From contig JAWMQN010000002.1 in the NCBI GenBank assembly GCA_033283265.1, forward strand, positions 620,001-684,000: a stretch of 64,000 nt of DNA, written 5' to 3'. Under the pieces are notes generated by a model. That model saw only the letters and a list, made by a program, of their open reading frames with translations. It searched no databases and had not been told where the DNA came from. Positions 34,649 to 46,724 of this stretch are shown here, piece after piece. The DNA comes from Mangrovimicrobium sp033283265 (lineage in GTDB: Bacteria > Pseudomonadota > Gammaproteobacteria > Pseudomonadales > Halieaceae). The position numbers and the translations under genes are program-made. The stretch's first letter is position 1; the number at the start of each line of letters is the position of its first letter.

Positions 34649-35077
34649 ATGGCAGAACTGCAAAAACTTGGCTGGCGCGAATGGGTCGCCTTCCCCGACC
34701 TGGGGATTCCGCGCATCAAGGCCAAGGTGGACACCGGTGCCCGCACCAGCGCCCTGCACGCCTTCTACACCGAGGCCTTCGAGCGCGACGGCCAGCCCTG
34801 GGTGCGCTTCGGCGTCCACCCGCGGCAGAACGACAGCGACGACGTGATCGAGTGCGAGGCGCCGGTGCTCGACCAGCGGGTGGTGCGCGACTCCGGCGGC
34901 CACGAGGAACTGCGCTTTGTCATCGCCACGACCCTGTCCATAGGTGGCAGTACACAGCGGGTGGAGGTTACACTCACCGACCGCGACAGCATGAAGTTTC
35001 GCGTCCTCATCGGCCGCACCGCAATGCGCGGCCGCTACCTCGTCGATCCGGGCAGGTCCTACCTGTGCGGCAAGTAA
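34649..35077 (+). CDS. rimB: RimB-like retropepsin-type (putative zinc) protease
   Basis: The protein has 142 residues. The N-terminal motif VDTGARTSALHA carries the aspartic-protease-like DTGA, and the C-terminal part reads FRVLIGRTAMRGRYLVDP. The family is often annotated as ATP-dependent zinc protease. RimB partners RimK: RimK adds glutamates to the C-terminus of ribosomal protein S6 and RimB trims them. The gene directly precedes rimK (25 bases). Confidence 0.8.
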   Translation: MAELQKLGWREWVAFPDLGIPRIKAKVDTGARTSALHAFYTEAFERDGQPWVRFGVHPRQNDSDDVIECEAPVLDQRVVRDSGGHEELRFVIATTLSIGGSTQRVEVTLTDRDSMKFRVLIGRTAMRGRYLVDPGRSYLCGK

Positions 35078-35102
35078 TTTGGCACCCCCGCTGGAGTAAC
35101 AA

Positions 35103-36014
35103 GTGATCATGAAAATTGGCATCCTGTCCCGCAACAGGAAGCTTTACAGCACCCGCCGACTGGTGGAGGCCGCCGAGAAGCGCGGCCACGAGGTGCGCAT
35201 ACTCGACACCCTGAAATGCATTATGGATATCAACTCGGACAACCCCGGTATCTACTACAAGGGCGAGAAACTCGAGGGTTTCGATGCCATGATCCCGCGC
35301 ATTGGCGCCTCGATCACCGACTACGGCACCGCGGTGATCCGCCAGTTCGAGATGATGGGCGTCTACTGCCTGACTGAATCCATCCCCCTCGGCCGCTCCC
35401 GGGACAAGCTGCGCGCCCTGCAACTGCTCTCGCGCAAGGGCATCGGCATGCCCACCACCGGCTTCGCCCACGATGTCGAGAACGGTCGCCAGCTGATCAA
35501 GTCCATGGGCGGCGCGCCGGTGGTGCTGAAACTGCTGCGCGGCACCCAGGGCCGCGGCGTGGTGCTGGCGGAGACCATCAAGGCCGCGGAGTCGGTGATC
35601 GACGCCTTCAAGGAACTCGGCGCCGACTTCCTGGTACAGGAGTTCATCAAGGAGGCCGGCGGCTCGGACATCCGCGCCTTCGTCATCGGCCGCCGGGTGG
35701 TGGCGGCCATGGAGCGCTCCGCGGCGGAGGGCGAGTTCCGCTCCAACCTGCACCGCGGCGGCACCGCCAGGGTGATCAAGCTGACCCCGGAGGAGCGCGC
35801 CACCGCGGTCAAGGCGGCCCAGACCATGGGTCTCGAGGTGGCCGGTGTGGACATGCTGCGCTCCTCCCGCGGGCCGCTGATCATGGAGGTCAACTCCTCG
35901 CCGGGCCTCGGCGGCATCGAGCGGGCCACCGGCAAGGATATCGCCGGCAAGATCATCAGCTTCGTCGAAGACAACGCGCGCCCCGCCCATGGCAGCCGCA
36001 AGATCCGGGGCTGA
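35103..36014 (+). CDS. rimK: RimK, S6-L-glutamate ligase (ATP-grasp)
   Basis: The protein has 303 residues. It begins KIGILSRNRKLYSTRRLVEAA as in RimK, and shows the ATP-grasp elements KLLRGTQGRGVVLAE, LVQEFIKEAGGSDIRAFVIG and IMEVNSSPGLGGIE (metal-binding Glu and Asn). The enzyme adds glutamate to ribosomal protein S6 and can form poly-glutamate. The start is either GTG at 35103 (GGAG six bases upstream) or ATG at 35109 (closer to family starts). The next gene starts directly after the stop. Confidence 0.92.
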   Translation: MIMKIGILSRNRKLYSTRRLVEAAEKRGHEVRILDTLKCIMDINSDNPGIYYKGEKLEGFDAMIPRIGASITDYGTAVIRQFEMMGVYCLTESIPLGRSRDKLRALQLLSRKGIGMPTTGFAHDVENGRQLIKSMGGAPVVLKLLRGTQGRGVVLAETIKAAESVIDAFKELGADFLVQEFIKEAGGSDIRAFVIGRRVVAAMERSAAEGEFRSNLHRGGTARVIKLTPEERATAVKAAQTMGLEVAGVDMLRSSRGPLIMEVNSSPGLGGIERATGKDIAGKIISFVEDNARPAHGSRKIRG

Positions 36015-36015
36015 C

Positions 36016-37080
36016 ATGGGGCAGAAGTCGGCCAGTCTGGAAATCGGCGGGCGCCTGATCGCCCCGGGGGACCAGGCCACCGTGAGCATCCCGGTGGCCC
36101 CCATGTACACCCACGACGACCTGTCGATGACCGCCCAGGTGGTGCGCGGCAGGCGGCCCGGCCCGGTGCTGTTCATCTGCGCCGCGGTGCATGGCGACGA
36201 GATCAACGGGGTGGAGATCATCCGCCGCCTGCTGCGGCACAAGGCCCTGAAGACCATGAGCGGCTCGCTGATCGCCATCCCCATCGTCAATATCTACGGC
36301 TTCCTCAACCACGCCCGCTACCTGCCGGACGGCCGCGACCTCAACCGCTCCTTCCCCGGTTCCGAGCGCGGGCCGCTGGCCAGCCGGGTGGCGCACACCT
36401 TCCTCAGGGAAATCCTGAGCAAGTCGACCCACGGTATCGACCTGCACACCGGCGCCCGCCACCGCAGCAACTTCCCGCAGATCCGCGCCAACCTCGACGA
36501 CCCCCAGGCCCTGGCGATGACCGAGGCCTTTGGCGTGCCGCTGGCGATCAACGCCGCCCTGCGCGACGGCTCCCTGCGCGCCTGCGCCGACGAGGCGGGC
36601 ATCCCCACCGTGCTCTACGAGGCCGGCGAGGCGCTGCGCTTCGAGGAAATGCACATCCGCGCCGGGGTGCGCGGCTGCATCAACGTGATGCGCGAGATCG
36701 GCATGCTGCGCAAGAGCCGCAGCCGCAAGCCGCCGCCGAAACCGATCATCAGCGAGCAGACCAGCTGGGTCCGCGCACCGGCCAGTGGCATCCTGCGCAC
36801 CCTGGTGCCGCTCGGCGCCAAGGTCAGCAAGGGCCAGACCCTGGCGCTGGTCGCCGACCCCCTGGGCACCGCGGAGATCGAGCTGACCGCCGCGGAATCC
36901 GGTGTGGTCATCGGCCGCACCAACCTGCCGCTGGTCTACGAGGGCGACGCCACCTTCCACATCGCCTACTACGGCCGCCGGGTCAGCCGGGTGGAGAAAC
37001 AGGTCGAACAGTTCCAGGAGGAGTTCGGCGGCGATGACTCCGGCCCCGGCACCGGCTTCGAAGAGCCGGCAATCACCTGA
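36016..37080 (+). CDS. succinylglutamate desuccinylase/aspartoacylase family protein (AstE-like M14 fold)
   Basis: The protein has 354 residues. The zinc ligands are visible as CAAVHGDEINGVE (His and Glu) and GIDLHTGA (second His), with DLNRSFPGS between them. The C-terminal part (about residues 255-335) is a lipoyl/barrel-like domain (WVRAPASGILRTLVPLG). Proteins of this class act on N-acyl amino acids. Its conserved position after rimK in this locus suggests a link to glutamylated S6 or another glutamate-conjugated compound; that link is inference. Confidence 0.85.
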   Translation: MGQKSASLEIGGRLIAPGDQATVSIPVAPMYTHDDLSMTAQVVRGRRPGPVLFICAAVHGDEINGVEIIRRLLRHKALKTMSGSLIAIPIVNIYGFLNHARYLPDGRDLNRSFPGSERGPLASRVAHTFLREILSKSTHGIDLHTGARHRSNFPQIRANLDDPQALAMTEAFGVPLAINAALRDGSLRACADEAGIPTVLYEAGEALRFEEMHIRAGVRGCINVMREIGMLRKSRSRKPPPKPIISEQTSWVRAPASGILRTLVPLGAKVSKGQTLALVADPLGTAEIELTAAESGVVIGRTNLPLVYEGDATFHIAYYGRRVSRVEKQVEQFQEEFGGDDSGPGTGFEEPAIT

Positions 37081-37095
37081 AGACAGAGCAAGACC

Positions 37096-38340
37096 ATGGA
37101 CCAGATGCTGCAAGAACTTTCCGCTTACCAGGCCGGCCTGCCCGGCGCGCTCGCCATCGCCGGGGTGTTCCTCGCCGCCCTGCTCGGCTACTACGTCGCG
37201 CGCCGCGTGCTGCTGCGCATAGCCCGCCTCATGGCCCGCCGCTCCGCGGTGACCTGGGACGACGCCCTGGTGAAGCACAAGGTACCCCAGCGGCTGGCGC
37301 AGATGGTGCCGGCCTTCATCATCTACGCCGGCATCGACATCCTGCCCCAGGCCCACGATACCGTCGAGCAGGTGATCCTCAACGTGACCGGGGCCTACAT
37401 GGTGATCATCGTCACCCTGACCCTGACCGCGGTGCTGCACGCGATCAACACCATCTACGAGCAGACCCCGGGGGCCAACGAGCGGCCGATCAAGGGCTTC
37501 CTGCAGCTGGTGGTGCTGATCTTCTGGGTGATCGGCGCGATCCTCGCCATCGCCGCCCTGATCGACCGTTCGCCGATCATACTGCTCTCCGGCTTCGGCG
37601 CCGCCACCGCGGTGCTGATGCTGATCTTCAAGGACACCATCCTCTCCCTGGTGGCCAGCGTGCAGCTCAACGCCCAGGACATGATCCACGTCGGCGACTG
37701 GATCGAGGCCCCGGCCTTCGGCGCCGACGGCGATGTCATCGACGTCCAGCTGCACACGGTGAAGGTGCAGAACTGGGACAAGACTATCACCACCATTCCC
37801 ACCCACCGGCTGATCTCCGACCCCTTCAAGAACTGGCGCGGGATGTCCGAGTCCGGCGGCCGGCGCATCAAGCGCAGCCTCTACCTGGACGCCGGCAGCC
37901 TGCGTTTCCTCGACGCCGGGGAGATCGCCCGGGCCCGCCGGGTCACCCTGCTGCAGGACTACCTGGCCAACAAGGAGCGGGAGCTGGAGGAATACAACAG
38001 CGCGCTGGCGGCGAGTGCCGTCGAGGGCGAGATCAACATGCGCCGGCTGACCAACATCGGCACCTTCCGCGCCTACATCTACCACTACCTCAAGCACCAC
38101 CCGAAGATCCGCAAGGACATGACCCTGATGGTGCGCCAGCTGCAACCGGGCAGCGAGGGCATTCCCATCGAGATCTACTGCTTCACCGACACCACGGCGT
38201 GGGCGGAGTACGAGGGCATCCAGTCGGACATCTTCGACCACCTCTTCGCAGTGGTCGGCGAGTTCGGCCTGAGTCTCTACCAGCAGCCCTCCGGCCGGGA
38301 TTTCGCCCACCTCGGGGTGCGCGCCGCGGGCGGCCAATGA
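37096..38340 (+). CDS. large mechanosensitive channel, YbdG-like MscS family
   Basis: The protein has 414 residues. About five membrane segments run to residue 190, then a MscS pore/beta domain (GFGAATAVLMLIFKDTILS, HVGDWIEAPAFGADGDV, DVQLHTVKVQNWD, IPTHRLISDPFKNWRGM). A long YbdG-type insertion follows at about residues 255-350. YbdG homologues are low-conductance channels. Together with the small mscS gene 3 kb upstream this locus encodes two different mechanosensitive channels flanking the RimB/RimK genes. Confidence 0.88.
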   Translation: MDQMLQELSAYQAGLPGALAIAGVFLAALLGYYVARRVLLRIARLMARRSAVTWDDALVKHKVPQRLAQMVPAFIIYAGIDILPQAHDTVEQVILNVTGAYMVIIVTLTLTAVLHAINTIYEQTPGANERPIKGFLQLVVLIFWVIGAILAIAALIDRSPIILLSGFGAATAVLMLIFKDTILSLVASVQLNAQDMIHVGDWIEAPAFGADGDVIDVQLHTVKVQNWDKTITTIPTHRLISDPFKNWRGMSESGGRRIKRSLYLDAGSLRFLDAGEIARARRVTLLQDYLANKERELEEYNSALAASAVEGEINMRRLTNIGTFRAYIYHYLKHHPKIRKDMTLMVRQLQPGSEGIPIEIYCFTDTTAWAEYEGIQSDIFDHLFAVVGEFGLSLYQQPSGRDFAHLGVRAAGGQ

Positions 38341-38407
38341 GACCTTGGCCAGCGGCGGGAGCGGCGTGCTAGGATGCCCGCCATTCCGACCATAATAAGC
38401 ACTGCCC

Positions 38408-39871
38408 ATGCTCGCATTCCTCGGCCGCTGGCTGCGTTCCCTCCTGGTCACTGTCGCTACGCTGGCCCTGGCCGCAGCCCTGTACATCGCCTGGCAGCTC
38501 AGCCGCCCGGAGCAGCGCGACGACGCCGTACACCTGGCGCGCAAGGCTGAGTACCTGCGCGAACTGGGCAGCTACAGCCTGCCCGCGAGCGCACCCAACA
38601 TCCTCTTCCTGCTCTACGACGACCTCGGCTACGGCGACATCGGCGCCGGCGCCCCGGCGGACAAGCCGATCGACACCCCGAACCTCGACCGCCTCGCCGC
38701 CGCGGGCGTCAGCTTCACCGACTTTCACTCCCCCTCGCCGGTCTGCACCCCGGCGCGGGCCGGCTACCTCACCGGGCGGCTGGCGCCGCGGGCCGGGCTG
38801 CCCAACGTGGTCTTCCCCAGCGGGGGCTGGAAGGGGATGCTCTCGAGGATCACCGCCCCGGGCGGCGCCACCCGGCTGCCGGCGGAGGAGATCACCATCG
38901 CCGACACCCTCGCCGCGGCCGGCTACCGCACCGGCATGGTCGGCAAATGGCACCTCGGCGACGTCAGCCCCAGCCTGCCCAACGACATGGGCTTCGAGAG
39001 CTTTTACGGCGCCCTCTACAGCAACGACATGGAACCCTTCGCCTGGTACCGCAACCGGGCGATCGACACCCCGGCCCCCGCCGACCAGGAGCGCATGACC
39101 GAGGTCTACACCCGCGAGGCCATCGACTTCATGCGCGCGGATCCGGCGCGGCCCTTCTTCCTCTATTTCGCCCACAACTTCCCCCACGACCCGCTGCACG
39201 TGCGGCCGGAACGGCTGGGCGGCTCGGACGCCGGTATCTACGGCGACGTGATGGAGGAGATCGACGCGGGAGTCGGCGAGATCATCGCCTGGCTGGAGCA
39301 GTCCGGGCGGCTGGACAACACCCTGATCCTGGTCAGCTCGGACAACGGCCCCTGGTTCAGCGGCAGCCCCGGCGCCCTGCGCGGGCGCAAGGGCAGCACC
39401 TTCGAGGGCGGCATGCGGGTGCCCTTCATCGCCCACTGGCCCGCGGGCCTGGCCGGCGGCCGCGTGGAGAGCGGCATGGCCATGGGCACCGACCTGCTGC
39501 CCACCCTGCTCGAGCTGCTCGGCCTGCCGGCCCCGGCCGACCGGGTCCTCGACGGCAGGAGCATCCTGCCGCTGCTGACCGGCAGCGGCGCATCCCCGCA
39601 CCAGTACCTCTACCACTACGACGGCGAGCGCCTGTTCGCGGTGCGCGGGCCGCGCTTCAAGTACCGCGCCCCGGCGCTGCTGCACTACGGCACCGACCAG
39701 ATGCCCTTCGCCCCGGGCATCCCGCAGCAGGAGTGGCTGTTCGACCTGCGCGCCGACCCGCAGGAATCCTACAGCGTGGCGGCCCGCCACCCGCAGGCCC
39801 TGGAGCAGTTGCGTGAGGCCCTGGCGCGCAAGCAGGCGGAGATGGCCGGCAATCCGCGCGGCTGGCACTGA
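38408..39871 (+). CDS. membrane-anchored sulfatase (arylsulfatase family)
   Basis: The protein has 487 residues with an N-terminal membrane anchor or signal (about residues 10-31). The sulfatase signature is SPVCTPARAGYLTGR, containing C-T-P-A-R, whose Cys is converted to formylglycine. LLYDDLGYGDIG supplies metal-binding Asp residues, GKWHLG follows, and SSDNGPW holds further metal ligands. No dedicated formylglycine-generating enzyme gene lies nearby. Sulfate esters of algal polysaccharides or small aryl sulfates are the usual marine substrates. The gene stands alone between the mscS-like gene and the peptide transporter. Confidence 0.88.
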   Translation: MLAFLGRWLRSLLVTVATLALAAALYIAWQLSRPEQRDDAVHLARKAEYLRELGSYSLPASAPNILFLLYDDLGYGDIGAGAPADKPIDTPNLDRLAAAGVSFTDFHSPSPVCTPARAGYLTGRLAPRAGLPNVVFPSGGWKGMLSRITAPGGATRLPAEEITIADTLAAAGYRTGMVGKWHLGDVSPSLPNDMGFESFYGALYSNDMEPFAWYRNRAIDTPAPADQERMTEVYTREAIDFMRADPARPFFLYFAHNFPHDPLHVRPERLGGSDAGIYGDVMEEIDAGVGEIIAWLEQSGRLDNTLILVSSDNGPWFSGSPGALRGRKGSTFEGGMRVPFIAHWPAGLAGGRVESGMAMGTDLLPTLLELLGLPAPADRVLDGRSILPLLTGSGASPHQYLYHYDGERLFAVRGPRFKYRAPALLHYGTDQMPFAPGIPQQEWLFDLRADPQESYSVAARHPQALEQLREALARKQAEMAGNPRGWH

Positions 39872-39947
39872 GGACGTCACGGTGCGGCCTGCCACCGGGC
39901 CCCGCCAGGGACCTTTTGAGGTGTCGGCAGGCTTGTTCGTCTATCAC

Positions 39948-39953
39948 TATAAT
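39948..39953 (+). promoter_or_regulatory. -10-like TATAAT upstream of the oligopeptide transporter operon
   Basis: A perfect TATAAT lies 35 bases before the first binding-protein gene. No good -35 box was found at the normal distance, so the promoter could be activator-dependent or of another sigma class. Confidence 0.3.
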
Positions 39954-39988
39954 ATTCAGCAAACCCAATAAGCCCGGACACCCTTCCC

Positions 39989-41638
39989 ATGCCCCGACTG
40001 CACCGACTGCTGCTGGCAGCCCTGTTCATTTCTCTCGCCGCCTGCACCGGGGGCGAGACCAACGTCGAACGGGGCAACCGGGAGGGCATCCTGCACTACG
40101 GCAACGGCTCGGAGCCCCAGGGCCTCGACCCCCACGTGGTCACCGGGGTGCCGGAAAACCATATCGTGCGGGCCATCTTCGAGGGCCTGGCGGTGAAGAA
40201 CCCCTGGACCCTGGAGCCGGAACCGGGCGTCGCGCAGAGCTGGGACATCTCCGAGGACGGGCTGGTCTACACCTTCCACATCAACCCGGAGGCGCGCTGG
40301 TCCAACGGCGAGTCCATGAGCGCGGAGGACTACGTCTGGTCCTGGCAGCGCGCCCTCAACCCGCAGATGGGCAACCAGTACGCCTACATGCTCTACCCCC
40401 TGGTCAACGCGGAGAAGTTCGCCAAGGGCGAGATCGCCGATTTCAGCGAGGTCGGGGTCAAGGCCCTCGATGACCTCACCCTGCAGGTCACCCTCAACGC
40501 CCGCACGCCCTACTTCCTGCAGCTGATGGATCACTACAGCACCTTCGCCGTGCACCGCGCCACCCTGGAGAAGTTCGGCAAGGCCACCGACCGCTACACC
40601 CCCTGGACGCGGGTGGAGAACATCGTCAGCAACGGCGCCTTCAGGCTCAAGGAATGGCAGCTCAACCGGCGTATCGAGGTGGAGAAGAGCGACACCTACT
40701 GGGACCGCGACAAGGTCAAGTTGAACGGCATCGTCTACTACCCCACCGAGAACGTGGTCAGCGAGGAGCGCATGTTCCGCGTCGGCCAGCTGCACTACTC
40801 GCAGACGGTACCGCTGGACAAGATCCCGGTGTACGAGGCGATGGAGGACTCGCCCTTCGTCCAGGCCCCCTACCTCGGCACCTACTTCTACCTGCTGAAT
40901 ACCAACCGCAAGCCCATGGACGACGTGCGCGTGCGTTGGGCCCTGTCGCTGGCGGTGGACCGGGTGACCCTGACCAACACCGTGCTGAAGAAATCGCGTA
41001 TCCCGGCCTACACCATCACCCCGCCCGGCACCCTCGGCTACCAGCCGCCGATCCTGTTCCAGTACGACCCGGAGAAAGCCCGCCAGTTGCTCGCCGAAGC
41101 GGGCTACCCCAACGGCGACGGCTTCCCGCCGGTGGAGGTCACCTACAACACCTCCGAGGACCACCGCAAGATCGCCGTGGCCCTGCAGCAGATGTGGAAG
41201 AAGGAGCTCAACATCGAGATCACCCTGGCCAACCAGGAGTGGAAGGTCTACCTCGACACCGTCGACACCATGAACTTCCAGATGGCCCGTCGCGCCTGGA
41301 TCGGCGACTACGTCGACCCGACCTCCTTCCTCGACATGTACATCACCGGCGGCGGCAACAACAACACCGGCTACGCCGACCCGGTCTACGACGACATGAT
41401 CCTGCGCGACGCGCCCCGCGCCGCCACCAAGGAGGAGCGCTTCCAGATCTTCTACGATGCGGAAAAGCGCCTGATGGAGCAGATGCCGATCCTGCCGATC
41501 TACACCTATACCAGCAACCACCTCATCCATCCGAGCGTGAAGGACATGCCCTCCAACCTGATGGACTCGATGAACTTCAAGTACGTGTGGCTTGATCCCG
41601 ACTGGGACAAGGAGCAACAGGCCGCGAAGGAGCACTGA
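39989..41638 (+). CDS. oppA1: oligopeptide ABC transporter substrate-binding lipoprotein 1
   Basis: The protein has 549 residues with a lipoprotein signal (ISLAACTGGE, Cys at about residue 19). Family SBP_bac_5 features are visible: GSEPQGLDPH near the N-terminus, SWDISEDGLVYTFHI, SNGAFRLKEWQL and YYPTENVVSEERMFR. It binds peptides in the periplasm for uptake. It is followed directly by a second, related binding-protein gene, then permeases and a fused ATPase. The two mature proteins share many identical stretches (NREG, GSEPQ, LDPHV, SEERMFRVGQLHY), so they are duplicates. Confidence 0.88.
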   Translation: MPRLHRLLLAALFISLAACTGGETNVERGNREGILHYGNGSEPQGLDPHVVTGVPENHIVRAIFEGLAVKNPWTLEPEPGVAQSWDISEDGLVYTFHINPEARWSNGESMSAEDYVWSWQRALNPQMGNQYAYMLYPLVNAEKFAKGEIADFSEVGVKALDDLTLQVTLNARTPYFLQLMDHYSTFAVHRATLEKFGKATDRYTPWTRVENIVSNGAFRLKEWQLNRRIEVEKSDTYWDRDKVKLNGIVYYPTENVVSEERMFRVGQLHYSQTVPLDKIPVYEAMEDSPFVQAPYLGTYFYLLNTNRKPMDDVRVRWALSLAVDRVTLTNTVLKKSRIPAYTITPPGTLGYQPPILFQYDPEKARQLLAEAGYPNGDGFPPVEVTYNTSEDHRKIAVALQQMWKKELNIEITLANQEWKVYLDTVDTMNFQMARRAWIGDYVDPTSFLDMYITGGGNNNTGYADPVYDDMILRDAPRAATKEERFQIFYDAEKRLMEQMPILPIYTYTSNHLIHPSVKDMPSNLMDSMNFKYVWLDPDWDKEQQAAKEH

Positions 41639-41648
41639 GATCATTCCC

Positions 41649-43289
41649 GTGCCCGCCGCCTTGCACTGCACCCTGCTGGCCACCGTGCTGCTGGTGGCCT
41701 GCGGGCAGGGTGAGCCCAACGTCGCCAGCGGCAACCGGGAGGGGGTGCTGCATTTCGGTTTCGGCTCCGAGCCCCAGACCCTCGATCCTCACGTCATGAG
41801 CTCCGACAACGACTCCAAGCTGGCCCGCGCCCTCTACGAATCGCTGATTACCCTCAATCCCCTGACGCTCGCCCCGGAACCGGGCGCGGCACAGCGCTGG
41901 GAGATATCGCCCGACGCCAGAACCTACACCTTCTACCTCAATCCGCAGGCGCGCTGGTCGGATGGCGAGCCGGTCACCGCGGAGGACTGGATCTGGTCCT
42001 TCCACCGCTCACTGCACCCGGACATGGGCAACCAGACGGCCTATCAGCTCTACCCGGTGGTCGGCGCCGAGGCCTTTGCCGAAGGCGAGGTGAGCGACTT
42101 CGGCACGGTGGGGATCAAGGCGCTGGACGGCTACACCGTGCAGATCACGCTGAACAACCCCACACCCAACTTCATGCGGGTGCTGACCAACATTCCCAAC
42201 TACCCGGTGCAGCGCAAGACCATCGAGCACTTCGGCAGTTTCACCGACCGCTACACCGACTGGACCCGCCCCGGCAACCTGGTGGGCAACGGGCCCTTCG
42301 TGCTGCAGGACTGGCGCATGGGCCGCTCGGTGCGGATGCGCAAGAACCCCTACTACTGGGACGCCGACAACGTCGCCCTCAACGGCATCGTGTTCCACAC
42401 CGTGGAGAACCGCTCATCGGAGGAGAGGATGTTCCGCGTCGGCCAGTTGCACTACACCGACAGCGTCGTCCTGGCGAAGATACCCTGGTATCGCGCCCAG
42501 CCCGACTCGCCCTACCAGCAGGCGCCGATGATGGGCAGCTACTACTACATGTTCAATACCGACCGCGCCCCGCTGGACGACGTGCGGGTGCGCCGTGCGC
42601 TGGCCATGTCCATCGACCGCCAGGCGCTCATCGACAACCTGCTGCTGGGCACTGCGCTACCGAGCCCGGCGCTGGTGCCCCCCGGCGTGGCGGAGGGCTA
42701 CAGCCCCCCGGCACTGCTCCAGTACGACCCGGAGCGCGCGCGGCAACTGCTCGCGGAAGCGGGTTATCCCGGCGGCCGCGGCTGGCCGCAGGTGGAACTG
42801 GTTTACAATACCAGCGAAGATCACCGCAAGATCGCCGTGGCCCTGCAACAGATGTGGAAAAAAGAGCTCGCCGTCAGGGTCACCATCACCAACCAGGAGT
42901 GGCAGGTCTATCTCAATACCCTGGACGAAGGCGACTACCAGGTCGCGCGGATGGGCTGGATTGGCGGCACCGGGGACCCGACCGACATGCTGGAAATCTT
43001 CACCACTGGCAACCTCAGCAACGACACCGGCTTCTCCGATCCGCGCTACGACGAAATACTGCTCGAACAAGCCCCCGCGGCCATCGACCCGGCCGAGCGC
43101 ATGGCCCTGTTGCGCGAAGCGGAAACCATCCTGATGCAGCAGGCGCCTGTCCTGCCGCTGTATGCCTACACCAGCAAGCACCTCGTGCAACCCAGCGTCA
43201 GCGGCATGCCCGCCAACGTGCTGAACATTCCCAATTTCAAATACGTCCGACTGGATCCCGAGATACCGGTCTGGCAAGCGGAGGACTGA
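41649..43289 (+). CDS. oppA2: oligopeptide ABC transporter substrate-binding lipoprotein 2
   Basis: The protein has about 546 residues and resembles oppA1 along its length. A lipobox (VLLVACG) lies about 17 residues after the likely GTG start at 41649, 10 bases after the first binding-protein gene. No ATG is in frame near this point. The GTG start gives a signal without positive charge, and the GGAG upstream sits at a better distance for an ATT codon at 41643, so the start is unusual. Two binding proteins sharing one permease pair would widen substrate range. Confidence 0.85.
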   Translation: MPAALHCTLLATVLLVACGQGEPNVASGNREGVLHFGFGSEPQTLDPHVMSSDNDSKLARALYESLITLNPLTLAPEPGAAQRWEISPDARTYTFYLNPQARWSDGEPVTAEDWIWSFHRSLHPDMGNQTAYQLYPVVGAEAFAEGEVSDFGTVGIKALDGYTVQITLNNPTPNFMRVLTNIPNYPVQRKTIEHFGSFTDRYTDWTRPGNLVGNGPFVLQDWRMGRSVRMRKNPYYWDADNVALNGIVFHTVENRSSEERMFRVGQLHYTDSVVLAKIPWYRAQPDSPYQQAPMMGSYYYMFNTDRAPLDDVRVRRALAMSIDRQALIDNLLLGTALPSPALVPPGVAEGYSPPALLQYDPERARQLLAEAGYPGGRGWPQVELVYNTSEDHRKIAVALQQMWKKELAVRVTITNQEWQVYLNTLDEGDYQVARMGWIGGTGDPTDMLEIFTTGNLSNDTGFSDPRYDEILLEQAPAAIDPAERMALLREAETILMQQAPVLPLYAYTSKHLVQPSVSGMPANVLNIPNFKYVRLDPEIPVWQAED

Positions 43290-43298
43290 CCCGAAACC

Positions 43299-44230
<932 letters not shown>

Positions 44231-44231
<1 letters not shown>

Positions 44232-45117
44232 TGACGACTGAAATCATTACCGATATCGCCGAAGCGGAACAGGGCACCTCCCTGTGGAAGGACGCCTGGC
44301 TGCGCCTGCGCAAGAACCGGCTGGCCCTGGTCGGCCTGGTGGTGCTGGTGTTCATGATCGTGATCGCCATCCTCACCCCGTGGATCGCGCCCTACTCCTA
44401 CGAGACCCAGAACCTCGACCTCGGCGCCTCACCGCCCTCGGCGCAGCACTGGCTGGGCACCGACATCTTCGGCCGCGACCTGCTGACCCAGGTCATGTAC
44501 GGCGGGCGTATCTCCCTCGCCGTCGGTTTCGTCGCCACCTCGGTGGCGCTGGTGATCGGCGTCACCTGGGGTGCCGTGGCCGGTTACGTGGGCGGGCGCA
44601 CCGACGCCATCATGATGCGCCTGGTGGACATCATGTACGCCCTGCCCTTCATGATCTTCATCGTCCTGCTGATGGTGGTCTTCGGCCGCAACATGCTGCT
44701 GCTGTTCCTCGCCATCGGCGCGGTGGAGTGGCTGACCATGGCGCGGATCATGCGCAGCCAGGTGCAGACCCTGCGCCAGCAGGAATTCGTCGAGGCGGCG
44801 ATCTCCCTCGGCCTGTCGCCGGGCACCATCATCCGCCGCCACCTGATTCCCAACGCACTGGGGCCGATCATCGTCTACACCACGCTGACCATCCCCTCGG
44901 TGATGCTGCTGGAGGCCTTCCTCAGCTTCCTCGGCCTCGGGGTGCAACCGCCGAAGACCTCCTGGGGCCTGCTCATCTCCTACGGTGCGGAAACGATGGA
45001 AGAGTTTCCCTGGCTGCTGATCTTCCCCGGCCTGGCCCTCAGCATCACCCTGTTCTGCCTCAATTTCCTCGGCGACGGACTGCGTGACGCCCTCGACGTA
45101 CGGAGGTCAAAAGACTG

Positions 45118-45118
<1 letters not shown>
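44231..45118 (+). CDS. oppC: oligopeptide ABC transporter permease (OppC-like)
   Basis: The protein has 295 residues. An N-terminal cytoplasmic tail precedes the first membrane segment, WLGTDIFGRDLLTQVMYGGRIS is replaced here by its shorter conserved part GTDIFGRDLLTQ, and the EAA loop is EFVEAAISLGLSPGTIIRRH. The sequence fits OppC/DppC. The stop overlaps the ATG of the ATPase gene (TGATG), giving a tightly coupled operon. Confidence 0.9.
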
Positions 45119-46707
<1,589 letters not shown>

Positions 46708-46724
46708 GGCCCCGGAATGCCCGT

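Noticed and set aside
35956..38544. 862-codon minus-strand open frame across the desuccinylase-like and large mscS genes
   Set aside because: It is antisense to two well-defined plus-strand genes and has the composition of a codon shadow (His/Asp/Val/Gln repeats).
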